Shown piece after piece: positions 34,283 through 44,487 of a DNA stretch of 64,000 nt. A model generated the notes under the pieces. That model was given only the letters and a program-made list of their open reading frames with translations. It made no database searches and had not been told where the DNA came from. The DNA comes from Nitrincola alkalilacustris. GTDB taxonomy: Bacteria; Pseudomonadota; Gammaproteobacteria; Pseudomonadales; Balneatricaceae. A program made the translations under genes and the position numbers. The stretch covers positions 372,001 through 436,000 of the forward strand of contig NZ_WBOM01000001.1 in assembly GCF_008973755.1 (NCBI RefSeq). The letters run 5' to 3'. The stretch's first letter is position 1. Every line of letters starts with the position of its first letter.

Positions 34283-36586
34283 ATGAGTATAGAAACAACC
34301 TTTAGCGGTGAAACAGAGAGCCTGCCATTGAGAACCTTCACTGAGAAGGCTTATCTCGATTACTCCATGTATGTCATTCTGGATCGCGCTCTGCCGCATA
34401 TCGGTGATGGGCTGAAGCCGGTGCAGCGACGCATCGTCTATGCGATGTCGGAACTGGGGCTCAAGGCCACGGCCAAGTACAAGAAATCGGCGCGTACCGT
34501 CGGTGATGTGTTGGGTAAGTTCCATCCGCATGGCGATTCCGCCTGTTATGAGGCGATGGTGCTGATGGCGCAGCCCTTCAGCTACCGCTATCCACTGGTC
34601 GATGGACAGGGTAACTGGGGCTCACCGGACGATCCCAAGTCATTCGCGGCGATGCGTTACACGGAGTCACGTCTGGCGCCCTATGCTGAAGTCCTGCTGA
34701 AGGAGTTGGGTCAGGGCACGGTCAGTTGGGTGCCCAATTTTGATGGCACGATGGATGAGCCGGAAGTGCTGCCGGCGCGCCTGCCCAATGTGCTGCTCAA
34801 TGGTGGCACCGGGATCGCGGTGGGCATGGCGACTGATATACCGCCACATAACCTGCGCGAAGTGGCGAGCGCCTGTATCCATCTTTTGGATAACCCGCAT
34901 GCTGATCTGGATGCGCTGTGTGAGTTTGTGCCTGGCCCGGATATGCCGACAGATGCCGAGATCATCACGCCGCGTGAAGAGTTGCGCAAGCTCTATACGA
35001 CCGGGCGTGGATCGGTGCGGATGCGAGCGGTTTATGTGAAAGAGCAGGGCGATATCGTTATTACCGCGCTGCCGTATCAGGTATCGGGTGCCAAGATACT
35101 GGAACAGATAGCGCAGCAGATGCTGCAGAAAAAACTGCCGATGGTCAGTGATCTGCGTGATGAATCGGATCATGAAAACCCTACCCGTCTGGTGATCATC
35201 CCGCGCTCCAATCGTATCGATGTTGAGCAGCTGATGGCTCATCTGTTTGCGTCTACCGATCTTGAGCGCAGTTATCGCGTCAACCTGAATATGATCGGTA
35301 TTGATGGTCGTCCCCAGGTCAAGGATCTGCGCCAGATACTGGTCGAGTGGCTGAGCTGGCGTACCCAGGTGGTGCGGCGCCGTTTGCAACATCGTCTGCA
35401 GAAGGTGATAGATCGTCTGCATATCCTTGAAGGTTTGATGATCGCTTATCTGAATATCGATGAAGTGATCGCGATTATCCGTCATGAAGATCATCCGAAA
35501 CAGGTGATGATGGAGCGCTTCGGTATTACGGATATTCAGGCTGATGCGATTCTGGATCTGAAACTGCGTCATCTGGCCAAGCTCGAAGAGTTCAATATCC
35601 GCACCGAGCAGAATGAGCTGGATGAAGAGCGCAAGCGCCTGGAGGAAACGCTCGGATCGGATGAACTGATGCGTCAGTTGATGCGCGAAGAGATACAGGC
35701 TGCGGCTGAAGAGTATGGTGATGCCCGCCGCTCTCCGATTATTGAAAGTACCGTGGATGCTCAGGCGTTCAGTGAGAAGGATCTGCTGTCGTCCGACCCT
35801 GTAACGGTGGTGATCTCCAAACAGGGCTGGATTCGTGCCGCGCGGGGGCATGATATCGATGCAGCCGGGCTGAGTTACAAGTCGGGGGATGCCTTCAAGC
35901 TCGCCTGTGCCGGGCGGATGAATCAACCGACAATTCTGATTGATACCACGGGGCGCAGCTATACGCTGGATACCCACACACTGCCATCGGCCAGAGGTCA
36001 GGGTGAGCCTGTGACCGGCAAGTTGAGCCTGCCCAAGGATGCAACGATAGATGGCATGATCTGTGGCACCGAGAAGGAGAAAGTGCTGCTGGCCTCTGAT
36101 GCCGGATACGGTTTTATTACCAGCATTGCTGATATGAGCAGCAAGACCAAAAATGGCAAGGGCGTACTGACACTGCCGAAGGCCTCTCAGGTGTTACCGC
36201 CGATCAAGGTCAGAGATGTCTCTTCGCAGCGACTCGCTGCCGTCACCAATGAGGGGCGCTTGCTGGTGTTCCCTGTCACTGAACTGCCTGAACTCGGCCG
36301 GGGTAAAGGCAACAAGATCCTGAATATTCCGTCAGCACGGGCTGCAGCGCGTGAAGAGCTGCTGGTGGCGCTGGCTGTTCTGGATGATGGTGATACGCTG
36401 GTGGTTAACTCAGGCCGACAGCATCTGAAACTGAAAAATGGTGATCTTGAGCGCTATGTCGGTGAGCGAGGGCGCCGTGGTAATAAACTGCCGCGTGGCT
36501 TCCAGCGAGTTGACTCGATGGAGGTTATTCCCGGTAAGGAGCAGCCTGAGAGTGACACTGCAGAGGTGTCCGACACCGAGGCCTGA
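34283..36586 (+). CDS. parC: DNA topoisomerase IV subunit A
   Basis: 767 aa type IIA topoisomerase subunit. Catalytic Tyr126 in [10 protein letters not shown]; the quinolone-determining stretch [12 protein letters not shown] keeps Ser86 and Glu90, the wild-type residues corresponding to E. coli Ser80 and Glu84. The C-terminal beta-pinwheel begins about residue 500 and the tail is acidic. With ParE (not in the window) it decatenates daughter chromosomes. Length matches E. coli ParC (752 aa), too short for GyrA. Confidence 0.95.
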   Translation: MSIETTFSGETESLPLRTFTEKAYLDYSMYVILDRALPHIGDGLKPVQRRIVYAMSELGLKATAKYKKSARTVGDVLGKFHPHGDSACYEAMVLMAQPFSYRYPLVDGQGNWGSPDDPKSFAAMRYTESRLAPYAEVLLKELGQGTVSWVPNFDGTMDEPEVLPARLPNVLLNGGTGIAVGMATDIPPHNLREVASACIHLLDNPHADLDALCEFVPGPDMPTDAEIITPREELRKLYTTGRGSVRMRAVYVKEQGDIVITALPYQVSGAKILEQIAQQMLQKKLPMVSDLRDESDHENPTRLVIIPRSNRIDVEQLMAHLFASTDLERSYRVNLNMIGIDGRPQVKDLRQILVEWLSWRTQVVRRRLQHRLQKVIDRLHILEGLMIAYLNIDEVIAIIRHEDHPKQVMMERFGITDIQADAILDLKLRHLAKLEEFNIRTEQNELDEERKRLEETLGSDELMRQLMREEIQAAAEEYGDARRSPIIESTVDAQAFSEKDLLSSDPVTVVISKQGWIRAARGHDIDAAGLSYKSGDAFKLACAGRMNQPTILIDTTGRSYTLDTHTLPSARGQGEPVTGKLSLPKDATIDGMICGTEKEKVLLASDAGYGFITSIADMSSKTKNGKGVLTLPKASQVLPPIKVRDVSSQRLAAVTNEGRLLVFPVTELPELGRGKGNKILNIPSARAAAREELLVALAVLDDGDTLVVNSGRQHLKLKNGDLERYVGERGRRGNKLPRGFQRVDSMEVIPGKEQPESDTAEVSDTEA

Positions 36587-36593
36587 GATGTTG

Positions 36594-36650
36594 CCGCAAT
36601 AGCTGACCCAGGGATTGTTTCAGCCTGAACCCTGGGTCGGCTTGTTGCGG
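36594..36650. terminator. Long hairpin between convergent parC and membrane sensor
   Basis: AGCTGACCCAGGG (36601-36613) pairs with CCCTGGGTCGGCT (36630-36642), and outside it CCGCAA (36594-36599) pairs with TTGCGG (36645-36650), giving a ~19 bp stem with small bulge. There is no T-run, so it may act as a bidirectional barrier or need Rho. It overlaps the 3' end of the minus-strand gene. Confidence 0.5.
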
Positions 36651-38479
36651 TTATTCAGTTTGGTCAGCAGGTGGCGTGCCTGCTTCTCCAGCAGTTCCTG
36701 ATAGGAACTGCCAATCTGCAGTACCAGTACCTTATCTTCATCTTCCCTGCGAATACTGGCTCCAGCGAGCAGTGAGGACTTCAGATCTGGGGCTTCGGTC
36801 AGGCCGGTATGGCTGATCAGTTCGTTGGTCTGGGTGGTGCGGGTCAGAAAGCGCGCCTCTTCCAGCAAGCGGTTAAGCTTCTCCCGATGCCCACGAACGA
36901 GTGCCATGTGCAGATTCAGCACCGGGCTGAACAGGCGAATACGACTCTGATTGTATTGCTTGTACAGATGGGTGAAGAGCATGGCTGCACACATGGCATT
37001 CACTCCATGTGCATCCTGTTGTTCGGGCTTGTCAAAAATCAGCTGCAGATCACCATTGTTGACTGGCTCGACACGGCCGCTGTAAATCACGGCAACCGAG
37101 TTGGCGAGCAGGCGATAGGTTTTAAGCAGATACTGCCTGTCCTCCTCATCAACATGCTCGGCATGTGCGCTGGTACTGTCGATCAGGAACAGATAGCCTG
37201 CTTCTTCCGGTGACAGCAGCAGTTCCAGATCCTGTTCAAAGCGGTACAGATCCAGTTGCTCTTCGTTCGGGTCCATCAACGGGTTGGGGCGTGCCGGTTC
37301 TGGCGGTTCTGCCGGTTCGGGCATCACCTCATCAATTTCAAAGATATCCAGCGCCGGGTCGTCATCCAGCCCTTCGGACTGCTGGCGGCCAGAGGGTGAA
37401 AAGGCTGGCATGTTGCCTGATCTGGTGCGCTCTGGCTTCAGCAGCGATACCAGTGCTTCATTATCCAGTTCCTCCTCTTCAATTTCCTGTGTGGAAGTGA
37501 AAAGTGGGTCGTCATCAGAGGATGGATCTGCATGCTGGTTCGACTTCTGCTCTATCCGAGGCTCTGTTTCGGCCTCTGTTCCGTGCCTGGTGTCGAATGG
37601 CTCGTCGAGATCCATATCGTTCACATTCAGCTCCGGAATTGCATCATCATCAACCGGTGCTCCTGCCCCATATGAGTCTCCATTATCAGGCAAGGTTGCA
37701 GTGGGTTCTGGTAGTGGCGGTCTGGAAACAGGTTCATTCAGAATGACGGGGCGATCAGACTCTTGATCAGACAAACCTGTACCTGCTGGCAAATCGACTT
37801 CCGGTGATTTGGCTGGGGGTGCTTTCGGCTGTGCCGGTTGACGATGCAAGGTGTCGGTCAACACAGGTATGCTGTCGCGCTCATCCTCGGTGGATGCAAC
37901 GGATTGCATCACCTCCTCAAATCGGGGCTGAGTTTCAGCAGAGGGTGTTTTGCCTGTTGATTTTCCTGGCCTGAGAGCGAACCACAGGGATATCAGGCCT
38001 GCTATCGAGGTCAGCAGGGCCAGAAAGGCCATCAGCCATTGCTGGCGCTGCATCATCACTCTCATCGGAACTGGGTTGCTCCAGACGACCAGTTCGCCGA
38101 GCAGCTCATCCCCGCGGACGAGTTCGATGGTGTGCGCCGATCCCTGCTGTTCACCAGCAGTTGCCAGCACAGTGCGGTTGGAATCAGTCAGGCGGATACC
38201 ACCGATTACCTGTTGCGCCGTGATCTCATTGATCAGATAGTTCAGGCTGATACGATCGTTGCTCAGCAACAGCGGCTGCACCAGTATGGCAGATGTCCGT
38301 GCCATGTCGCTGGCCAGCTCGCTGGCATGGCGCTCAGCGCTGGTTCGGCTGTCCAGCATCAGAATCAAGGCGCTGAGAAGTGCTGAACACAATAGTGTCA
38401 GGCCGACCTGGACGACAGCCCTGCGCTTTTCCTTCCCGGACCTGACGGGGTTCGTTTCCTGAGTGTCCTGATGGTTCAT
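36620..38479 (-). CDS. Membrane sensor protein with degenerate cyclase-like C-terminal domain
   Basis: 619 aa from ATG 38477-38479. TM1 about residues 22-42, a ~115-residue periplasmic region, TM2 about 150-170; this N-terminal half resembles AhpA/YtjB-type sensors. Residues ~180-420 are a long acidic, Pro/Ser-rich linker of low complexity. The C-terminal ~190 residues (YLFLIDSTSAHAEHVDEE, then GRVEPVNNGDLQLIFDKP) recall a class III nucleotide cyclase fold but lack clear metal-binding aspartates. In Pseudomonas a similar gene lies between parC and serB/fimX. Function unknown. Confidence 0.55.
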   Translation of the reverse strand: MNHQDTQETNPVRSGKEKRRAVVQVGLTLLCSALLSALILMLDSRTSAERHASELASDMARTSAILVQPLLLSNDRISLNYLINEITAQQVIGGIRLTDSNRTVLATAGEQQGSAHTIELVRGDELLGELVVWSNPVPMRVMMQRQQWLMAFLALLTSIAGLISLWFALRPGKSTGKTPSAETQPRFEEVMQSVASTEDERDSIPVLTDTLHRQPAQPKAPPAKSPEVDLPAGTGLSDQESDRPVILNEPVSRPPLPEPTATLPDNGDSYGAGAPVDDDAIPELNVNDMDLDEPFDTRHGTEAETEPRIEQKSNQHADPSSDDDPLFTSTQEIEEEELDNEALVSLLKPERTRSGNMPAFSPSGRQQSEGLDDDPALDIFEIDEVMPEPAEPPEPARPNPLMDPNEEQLDLYRFEQDLELLLSPEEAGYLFLIDSTSAHAEHVDEEDRQYLLKTYRLLANSVAVIYSGRVEPVNNGDLQLIFDKPEQQDAHGVNAMCAAMLFTHLYKQYNQSRIRLFSPVLNLHMALVRGHREKLNRLLEEARFLTRTTQTNELISHTGLTEAPDLKSSLLAGASIRREDEDKVLVLQIGSSYQELLEKQARHLLTKLNNRNKPTQGSG

Positions 38480-38591
38480 TGACAGGCAAAATTCCGCTGT
38501 ATTCAGATAGATAATGGTCAAAGCGCGATGATAACAGCAATAGTGCACAAGTCACACTCCACTGATCTACCAAACATCAGTCAAACAGCCC

Positions 38592-38620
38592 ATGACCCGG
38601 AGGCTCAGGGGCGCTATAAT
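38592..38620 (+). promoter_or_regulatory. Sigma-70 promoter of proA
   Basis: ATGACC (38592-38597), a 17 bp spacer and a perfect TATAAT (38615-38620). Predicted start near 38627 leaves a ~60 nt leader before the proA ATG at 38687, and argues against start codons upstream of 38627. Confidence 0.6.
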
Positions 38621-38686
38621 GGCTCTTTTGATAGGCCACGAAATTCGGCCATGACACTTGGTCACAATACTCGGGTAGTCGGTGAG

Positions 38687-39943
38687 ATGAATATTGAGCA
38701 GTATATGGTGCAACTGGGGCAGCAGGCTCGTGAAGCTTCACGCCTGATGGCCAGTGCGGATACCAGTGTAAAGAACAGAGCGCTGCTGGCAATGGTGGAT
38801 GCTCTCAATGACAGTCGTGAAGCTCTGGTTCTTGCCAATGCGAAGGATCTGGAAGCAGGACGCCAGAAAGGTCTGGATGCTGCAATGCTGGATCGTCTGG
38901 AACTGACACCGGCACGTATTGATGCCATGATTGAAGGTCTGCAACAAGTTGCCTCGTTGACCGATCCGATCGGCGAAATCACCGGCATGAGCTATCGTCC
39001 CAGCGGGATTCAGGTCGGCAAGATGCGCGTTCCACTCGGCGTGATCGGTATCATTTATGAGTCTCGCCCTAATGTAACCGTTGAGGCTGCCAGTCTGTGC
39101 CTCAAATCCGGCAATGCCACGATTCTGCGTGGAGGGTCGGAGGCAGCGCACTCCAATCAGGCGATTGCTGCCTGTATCCGTACAGGATTGAAGCAGGCAG
39201 GCCTGCCTGAAGCTGCTGTGCAGGTCGTGGAAACAACGGATCGTGCTGCGGTTGGCAAGTTGATCACCATGCCTGAGTATGTTGATGTGATCGTACCACG
39301 GGGCGGTAAAGGTCTGATCGAGCGGATATCATCAGAGGCACGAGTGCCCGTGATCAAGCATCTGGATGGTATCTGCCATGTCTATATTGACCAGATGGCA
39401 GACAAGACCAAGGCGATCAATATCGCACTGAATGCGAAGACTCACCGCTATGGTACCTGCAATACCATGGAAACCCTGCTGGTACATGCCGACAGAGCGC
39501 CTGATATTCTGCCAGAGCTGGCTGCGCAGCTTAAGAATCTGGGTGTGGAGCTGCGTGGTTGTGAACGCACACTGGCTCTGTTGCCGTTTGCTGTTCCTGC
39601 AACGGAAGAGGACTGGTCAACCGAGTATCTCGGGCCAATTCTGTCAATCCGTCTGGTGGATAGCCTGAAGCAGGCGATCGATCACATCAATCACTACAGC
39701 TCTCAGCATACGGATGCGATTGTCACCGAAAACTATACGGATGCACGGATTTTCCTGCGCGATGTTGATTCCAGCTCTGTGATTGTCAATGCCTCGACAC
39801 GCTTTGCCGATGGCTTCGAGTATGGACTGGGTGCCGAGATAGGGATCTCAACCGACAAGATTCATGCGCGTGGTCCCGTGGGTCTGCATGGGCTGACCTC
39901 CGAGAAATATGTCGTGTTTGGCGATGGCCATGTACGCAACTGA
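38687..39943 (+). CDS. proA: Glutamate-5-semialdehyde dehydrogenase (gamma-glutamyl phosphate reductase)
   Basis: 418 aa from ATG 38687; upstream in-frame starts lie before or within the predicted promoter or give an atypical N-terminus. Family marks: [29 protein letters not shown], and the catalytic Cys in [13 protein letters not shown]. Second step of proline synthesis: NADPH reduction of glutamyl-5-phosphate. Usual partner proB is not adjacent. nadD starts 3 bp after its stop. Confidence 0.95.
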   Translation: MNIEQYMVQLGQQAREASRLMASADTSVKNRALLAMVDALNDSREALVLANAKDLEAGRQKGLDAAMLDRLELTPARIDAMIEGLQQVASLTDPIGEITGMSYRPSGIQVGKMRVPLGVIGIIYESRPNVTVEAASLCLKSGNATILRGGSEAAHSNQAIAACIRTGLKQAGLPEAAVQVVETTDRAAVGKLITMPEYVDVIVPRGGKGLIERISSEARVPVIKHLDGICHVYIDQMADKTKAINIALNAKTHRYGTCNTMETLLVHADRAPDILPELAAQLKNLGVELRGCERTLALLPFAVPATEEDWSTEYLGPILSIRLVDSLKQAIDHINHYSSQHTDAIVTENYTDARIFLRDVDSSSVIVNASTRFADGFEYGLGAEIGISTDKIHARGPVGLHGLTSEKYVVFGDGHVRN

Positions 39944-39946
39944 GCG

Positions 39947-40597
39947 ATGAGTGATTTGCAACCCTGGGTGTTCATGGGGGGAACCTTCGATCCCGTTCAT
40001 AATGGTCACTTGCGCACGGCGCTGGAAATTCAGCAATGGCTGGCGTGTGATCAGGTTCATCTGATTCCGTCACGCAGCCCTGTACATCGTGATGAGCCGG
40101 GCTGTTCGGCCCGGCAGCGCTATGAGATGCTGGCGCTGGCGGTCGAGGATGAATCCTTTCTGTCGGTTGACGCGCGCGAGATTGAATCACAGGAAGCCTC
40201 CTATACCCTGAATACTCTCAGATCTCTGCGTCAGGAGCTGGGCGAACAGCGCCCCCTGGTGATGGTGATGGGAGTGGATGCCTATTTAACTCTGCCAACC
40301 TGGCGACAGTGGGATACTTTTTTGTCGCTGTGTCATATCATTGTCGTATCGCGTCCGGGTTATCATTTTCACCCCGAGGGGCAGATCAACGAATTGACGC
40401 GAAAGCACCGCATGGACAAACCGGAGGCATTGAGCCTGCGGCCCTGTGGTGGCGTGCTGATTCATGAGCTGACGCCACTGGGAATTTCAGCCACCCAGAT
40501 CAGAGCGCTGATAGCGCAGGGGCAATCACCCCGCTATCTCATGCCTGATCGGGTCTGGCAATACATTCAACAAAACAAGCTGTATGGCTATAAATGA
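39947..40597 (+). CDS. nadD: Nicotinate-nucleotide adenylyltransferase
   Basis: 216 aa. Nucleotidyltransferase motifs GGTFDPVHNGHL at residue 11 and ISATQIRALI near 182. Converts nicotinate mononucleotide and ATP to deamido-NAD in NAD synthesis. Overlaps rsfS by 14 bp. Confidence 0.95.
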   Translation: MSDLQPWVFMGGTFDPVHNGHLRTALEIQQWLACDQVHLIPSRSPVHRDEPGCSARQRYEMLALAVEDESFLSVDAREIESQEASYTLNTLRSLRQELGEQRPLVMVMGVDAYLTLPTWRQWDTFLSLCHIIVVSRPGYHFHPEGQINELTRKHRMDKPEALSLRPCGGVLIHELTPLGISATQIRALIAQGQSPRYLMPDRVWQYIQQNKLYGYK

Positions 40598-40964
40598 GGC
40601 AAAATATTTGATGCAAGCGGATCAAATGATCGAACTGGTACAAAGTGCGCTGGATGATATGAAGGCCAAGGATATTGTGCTGCTGGATGTGACCGGCAAA
40701 AGCAGTGTCACCGACTACATGATGATTGCCAGTGGAACATCGAAGCGTCATGTGCTGTCTGTTGCACAGGCAGTGATTGAGCAGGTCAAGAAGGCTGGTC
40801 TGCAGCCGATGGGAACTGAAGGGCAAAATGCGGGTGACTGGGTTCTGGTCGATCTGGGCGATCTGGTGGTGCATGTCATGATGCCGGATGCGCGCAGCTT
40901 CTATGATCTTGAGCGCCTGTGGCGTTTTGACAGTGATGAAAGAGAACAGCTGGTCAGTCGGTAA
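40584..40964 (+). CDS. rsfS: Ribosomal silencing factor RsfS
   Basis: 126 aa (start at 40584 overlaps nadD; ATG 40611 gives a more usual length of 117). Family motifs: [46 protein letters not shown]. Binds ribosomal protein L14 and blocks subunit joining during starvation. The nadD-rsfS-rlmH order is conserved. Confidence 0.93.
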   Translation: MAINEAKYLMQADQMIELVQSALDDMKAKDIVLLDVTGKSSVTDYMMIASGTSKRHVLSVAQAVIEQVKKAGLQPMGTEGQNAGDWVLVDLGDLVVHVMMPDARSFYDLERLWRFDSDEREQLVSR

Positions 40965-40966
40965 CA

Positions 40967-41434
40967 GTGCGTATACGTCTGATTGCAGTGGGTACTCGCA
41001 TGCCCGCCTGGGTCGAAGCGGGATATGGCGAGTATGCCAAACGTCTGCCGCCTGATTTTCAGCTCGAACTGGTGGAACTGGCACTTGGGCACCGTGGAAA
41101 AGGGGCGGATCCCGCGCGCGCCATGCGTAGCGAAGGTGATGCGATGCTGGCTGCGATAGGCAAGGGTGATCGTGTTATCGCTCTGGCTGTGGATGGCAGG
41201 AACTGGTCGACCGAGCAGCTGTCAGAGCAGGCTGAAGGCTGGCGAATGAATGGCTGTAACGTGAGTCTGCTGGTGGGTGGACCTGATGGACTGGATCCGC
41301 GTTGTATTGCAGCGGCGGACCAGAAGTGGTCTCTGTCGGCCCTGACACTGCCGCATCCATTGGTGAGAATCCTGTTGGCTGAGCAGATCTATCGTGCCTG
41401 GACCCTGCTTCAGGGTCACCCTTATCACAAATGA
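40967..41434 (+). CDS. rlmH: 23S rRNA pseudouridine-1915 N3-methyltransferase
   Basis: 155 aa from GTG 40967, 2 bp after rsfS. SPOUT methyltransferase with [11 protein letters not shown] (SAM-binding knot) and a C-terminal [18 protein letters not shown]. Modifies helix 69 of 23S rRNA on assembled ribosomes. Confidence 0.95.
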   Translation: MRIRLIAVGTRMPAWVEAGYGEYAKRLPPDFQLELVELALGHRGKGADPARAMRSEGDAMLAAIGKGDRVIALAVDGRNWSTEQLSEQAEGWRMNGCNVSLLVGGPDGLDPRCIAAADQKWSLSALTLPHPLVRILLAEQIYRAWTLLQGHPYHK

Positions 41435-41443
41435 TGTAACTCT

Positions 41444-43339
41444 ATGGCCCCCTTTGAACGGATAAAGGACTACAGCGAAGAGCGTGCTACTTTTGGTCGC
41501 AGGGCGCTTCTGGCTCTATTTCTCGTCTGTGCAGTTTTCGTAATTCTGGTCGTGCGTATCTATTACCTTCAGGTGGTGGAATACGAACGCTATACGGCAA
41601 TATCCGAGCGTAACCGTGTGCAACTACAGCCCGTACCTCCGCGACGGGGGCTGATCTACGATCGGAACGGCGTGTTGCTGGCAGATAATCAGCCAACCTT
41701 CAGTGTCACTCTACTGCGCGAAGAGATCCGTAATATGGAAGAGACGCTGCAGGGTTTGGCTGATCTGATAGAGATCAGTGACCGGGATGTTGACCGTTTC
41801 AGGCAGCGAATGCAGCAAAGACGACGGCCCTATGAGACGGTGCCACTGCGATTTCGTCTGACAGACGAGGAGATCGCGCGTCTTGCCGTCAACTATCATC
41901 GTTTTCCGGGCGTTCAGGTCGAGGCGGATCTCATCCGCTATTACCCCTATGGCAGCTCGCTGGTGCATGCACTGGGATATGTCGGTCGCATCAATGAGCG
42001 TGAGCTGGAACACCTGGATCCGGTAGCCTATGCCGGCTCCAACTATATCGGCAAACTGGGAATAGAAAAATTCTATGAATCGGTTCTGCACGGCCGGGTG
42101 GGTTGGCAGAAGGTTGAGACCAATGCCCGCGGGCGTGTGTTGCGCATTCTGGAGCGGGAGGATCCGGTTCCAGGCGAGGATCTGGTACTGAGTCTGGATC
42201 TGAGGCTGCAACAGTTTGCTGAATCCCTGCTCGAAGGAAAAAGAGGTGCGATTGTCGCTATCGAGCCTGAAACGGGTGGCATTCTGGCACTGGTCAGCAC
42301 GCCGGCCTATGATCCCAATCTTTTTGTGACAGGCATCTCCTCTGCAGATTACAACGAGTTGCGTGATTCTCGTGATCTGCCACTGTTCAATCGTGCCGTG
42401 CGGGGAGGCTATCCGCCGGGCTCAACCATCAAGCCGGTTATCGCCATGGCCGCAATCGATTCCAGAACGGTACCTCTGGGGCACAGAGTGTTTGATCCTG
42501 GCTATTTCGAGATCACCCCGGGTGGCCGACGCTATCGCAACTGGCGCCGTTCAGGGCATGGCTGGACCGATCTCAACAGTGCCATGGCGCAGTCGAGTGA
42601 TACCTGGTTCTACGATGTTGGCTATCGCATGGGTATTGATCATATGTCCGAATATCTGGAGATGTTCGGTTTCGGTCAGGTCACGGCGCTGGATACGCCT
42701 GAGGCAATCAGAGGGGTGTTGCCATCGCGCGAGTGGAAAAGAGGCGCACGTGGAGAACCCTGGTATCCCGGTGATTCGGTGAACCTGAGTATCGGGCAGG
42801 GCTATCTGGTAGCGACACCCTTGCAACTGGCAACAGCGGCAGTGGTGTTGGCCAATCGTGGTACCTGGGTGCAGCCGGCGCTGCTGCAAGGGGTGTTGCA
42901 GGAAAACGATGACGGGATAGTGCTGGCTCGCCCTGTACTGGCTGAAGATGCGACTCCAATGCCTGAGGTGAATGTCAGAATGCCTGAGCTCTGGGCACCT
43001 CTTATCCAGAGTATGGTCGACGTAGTGCACGGGCCGATAGGGACGGCACGGGCAGTCGGGCGTGGCATGCAGTATGAGATGGCGGGTAAAACAGGAACGG
43101 CGCAGGTCATCGGGATAGCGCAGGACGCCGAGTATGATGCCGATGCGATTGATGAGCGGCACCGTGACCATGCCCTGTTTATCGCTTTTGCACCTGTGGA
43201 GAATCCAAAAATCGCAGTGGCGGTTATTGTTGAAAACACCGGGGGAGGATCCAGTACGGCCGCGCCTGTCGCGCGTGAGGTGATGGATGCCTGGCTGCTG
43301 GATGATTACACGAGTCAGCTGGAGTGGGCGAAACGGTGA
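41444..43339 (+). CDS. mrdA: Penicillin-binding protein 2, elongation transpeptidase
   Basis: 631 aa. One membrane anchor (about residues 20-41, ALLALFLVCAVFVILVVRI), pedestal domain, and transpeptidase domain with Ser327-T-I-K (PPGSTIKP), SSD (QSSDTWFY) and KTG (MAGKTGTAQ). Cross-links peptidoglycan in the rod/elongasome complex with RodA. rodA overlaps its stop by 4 bp. Confidence 0.96.
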   Translation: MAPFERIKDYSEERATFGRRALLALFLVCAVFVILVVRIYYLQVVEYERYTAISERNRVQLQPVPPRRGLIYDRNGVLLADNQPTFSVTLLREEIRNMEETLQGLADLIEISDRDVDRFRQRMQQRRRPYETVPLRFRLTDEEIARLAVNYHRFPGVQVEADLIRYYPYGSSLVHALGYVGRINERELEHLDPVAYAGSNYIGKLGIEKFYESVLHGRVGWQKVETNARGRVLRILEREDPVPGEDLVLSLDLRLQQFAESLLEGKRGAIVAIEPETGGILALVSTPAYDPNLFVTGISSADYNELRDSRDLPLFNRAVRGGYPPGSTIKPVIAMAAIDSRTVPLGHRVFDPGYFEITPGGRRYRNWRRSGHGWTDLNSAMAQSSDTWFYDVGYRMGIDHMSEYLEMFGFGQVTALDTPEAIRGVLPSREWKRGARGEPWYPGDSVNLSIGQGYLVATPLQLATAAVVLANRGTWVQPALLQGVLQENDDGIVLARPVLAEDATPMPEVNVRMPELWAPLIQSMVDVVHGPIGTARAVGRGMQYEMAGKTGTAQVIGIAQDAEYDADAIDERHRDHALFIAFAPVENPKIAVAVIVENTGGGSSTAAPVAREVMDAWLLDDYTSQLEWAKR

Positions 43340-44478
43340 GTAATCGAGACTTTCAACGTACCATGCCGGGTGCGGATGTGCACTTTCAAAGCCCGGCCAG
43401 TTGGTGGAGCTACACCCGCCTGGATTTCTGGATGTTGGTCCTGCTGTTTCTGCTGTGCTGTTATGGATTGTTTATTCTCTACAGCGCCTCCGGGCAGGAT
43501 ATGGTATATGTCACGCGTCAGGCTACGCGCATGCTGGTTGGGCTTGTGGTGTTGATCGTCCTTGCTCAGATCAGACCTCGTGCCTACAAAAGTCTGGCTC
43601 CCTGGTTCTACGTGGCCGGGGTTTTGCTGCTGGTGGCGGTGATGCTTTTCGGGGTAGGGGCTAAGGGAGCGCAGCGCTGGCTGGCACTGCCGGGGTTCCG
43701 GTTCCAACCGTCGGAATTGATGAAACTGGCTCTGCCGTTGATGGTTGCGGCTTATCTGGCACGCAATACCTTACCGCCCAGCTTCCGTCATCTACTGGCC
43801 AGCCTTATTCTGATTGCAATACCCACTGCGCTGATTATGCGCCAGCCGGATCTTGGCACCAGTCTGCTGATTGCAGCTTCCGGTATTTTTATCATTCTGC
43901 TGTCGGGTGTTCTCTGGCGCTATATCTTCCTCGCAGGTGTGGCAGGTGCAGCAGCTCTGCCAGTGTTATGGATGGGGATGAAAGAGTATCAGCGACAGCG
44001 AGTACTTACATTTCTTAACCCTGAGAGCGATCCGCTGGGGGCAGGCTGGAACATTATTCAGTCCAAAACCGCGATTGGTTCAGGTGGTATTTCCGGTAAG
44101 GGCTGGCTGCAGGGAACTCAGTCGCAGTTGAACTTTCTACCGGAATCGCACACAGATTTCATCATCGCCGTGATCGGCGAAGAGTTGGGTATGCATGGAG
44201 TATTGATACTACTGCTGCTGTATATTCTGATCATTGTTCGAGGGGTGATGATTGCCATTAATGCAGAGGATAGCTTTGCACGTCTGCTTGCAGGCAGTAT
44301 CACTCTGACGTTCTTCGTTTACGTGATGGTTAATATAGGTATGGTCACCGGCCTTTTGCCGGTGGTGGGGGTGCCGCTGCCCATGATCAGTTATGGCGGC
44401 ACCTCCATCGTGACATTAATGGCAGGTTTTGGCATTCTGATGTCACTTCAGGCCCAATCCAGAAAGCTCAGGCGCTAA
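43336..44478 (+). CDS. rodA: Rod-shape SEDS glycosyltransferase RodA
   Basis: 380 aa from GTG 43336, whose GTGA overlaps the mrdA stop; ATG 43363 is an alternative. About ten membrane helices; SEDS motifs RQPDLGTSLLIAASG, NPESDPLGAGWNIIQSK, LNFLPESHTDFIIAVIGEE, and GVPLPMISYGGTS. Polymerises glycan strands together with PBP2. Confidence 0.95.
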   Translation: MSNRDFQRTMPGADVHFQSPASWWSYTRLDFWMLVLLFLLCCYGLFILYSASGQDMVYVTRQATRMLVGLVVLIVLAQIRPRAYKSLAPWFYVAGVLLLVAVMLFGVGAKGAQRWLALPGFRFQPSELMKLALPLMVAAYLARNTLPPSFRHLLASLILIAIPTALIMRQPDLGTSLLIAASGIFIILLSGVLWRYIFLAGVAGAAALPVLWMGMKEYQRQRVLTFLNPESDPLGAGWNIIQSKTAIGSGGISGKGWLQGTQSQLNFLPESHTDFIIAVIGEELGMHGVLILLLLYILIIVRGVMIAINAEDSFARLLAGSITLTFFVYVMVNIGMVTGLLPVVGVPLPMISYGGTSIVTLMAGFGILMSLQAQSRKLRR

Positions 44479-44487
44479 GGAATTGTA

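Noticed and set aside
34520-34570. Quinolone-resistance mutation in parC
   Set aside because: Ser86 and Glu90 are the wild-type residues.
34667-35977. 436-codon antisense frame inside parC
   Set aside because: Shadow of the parC codon pattern; no ribosome site or family motif.
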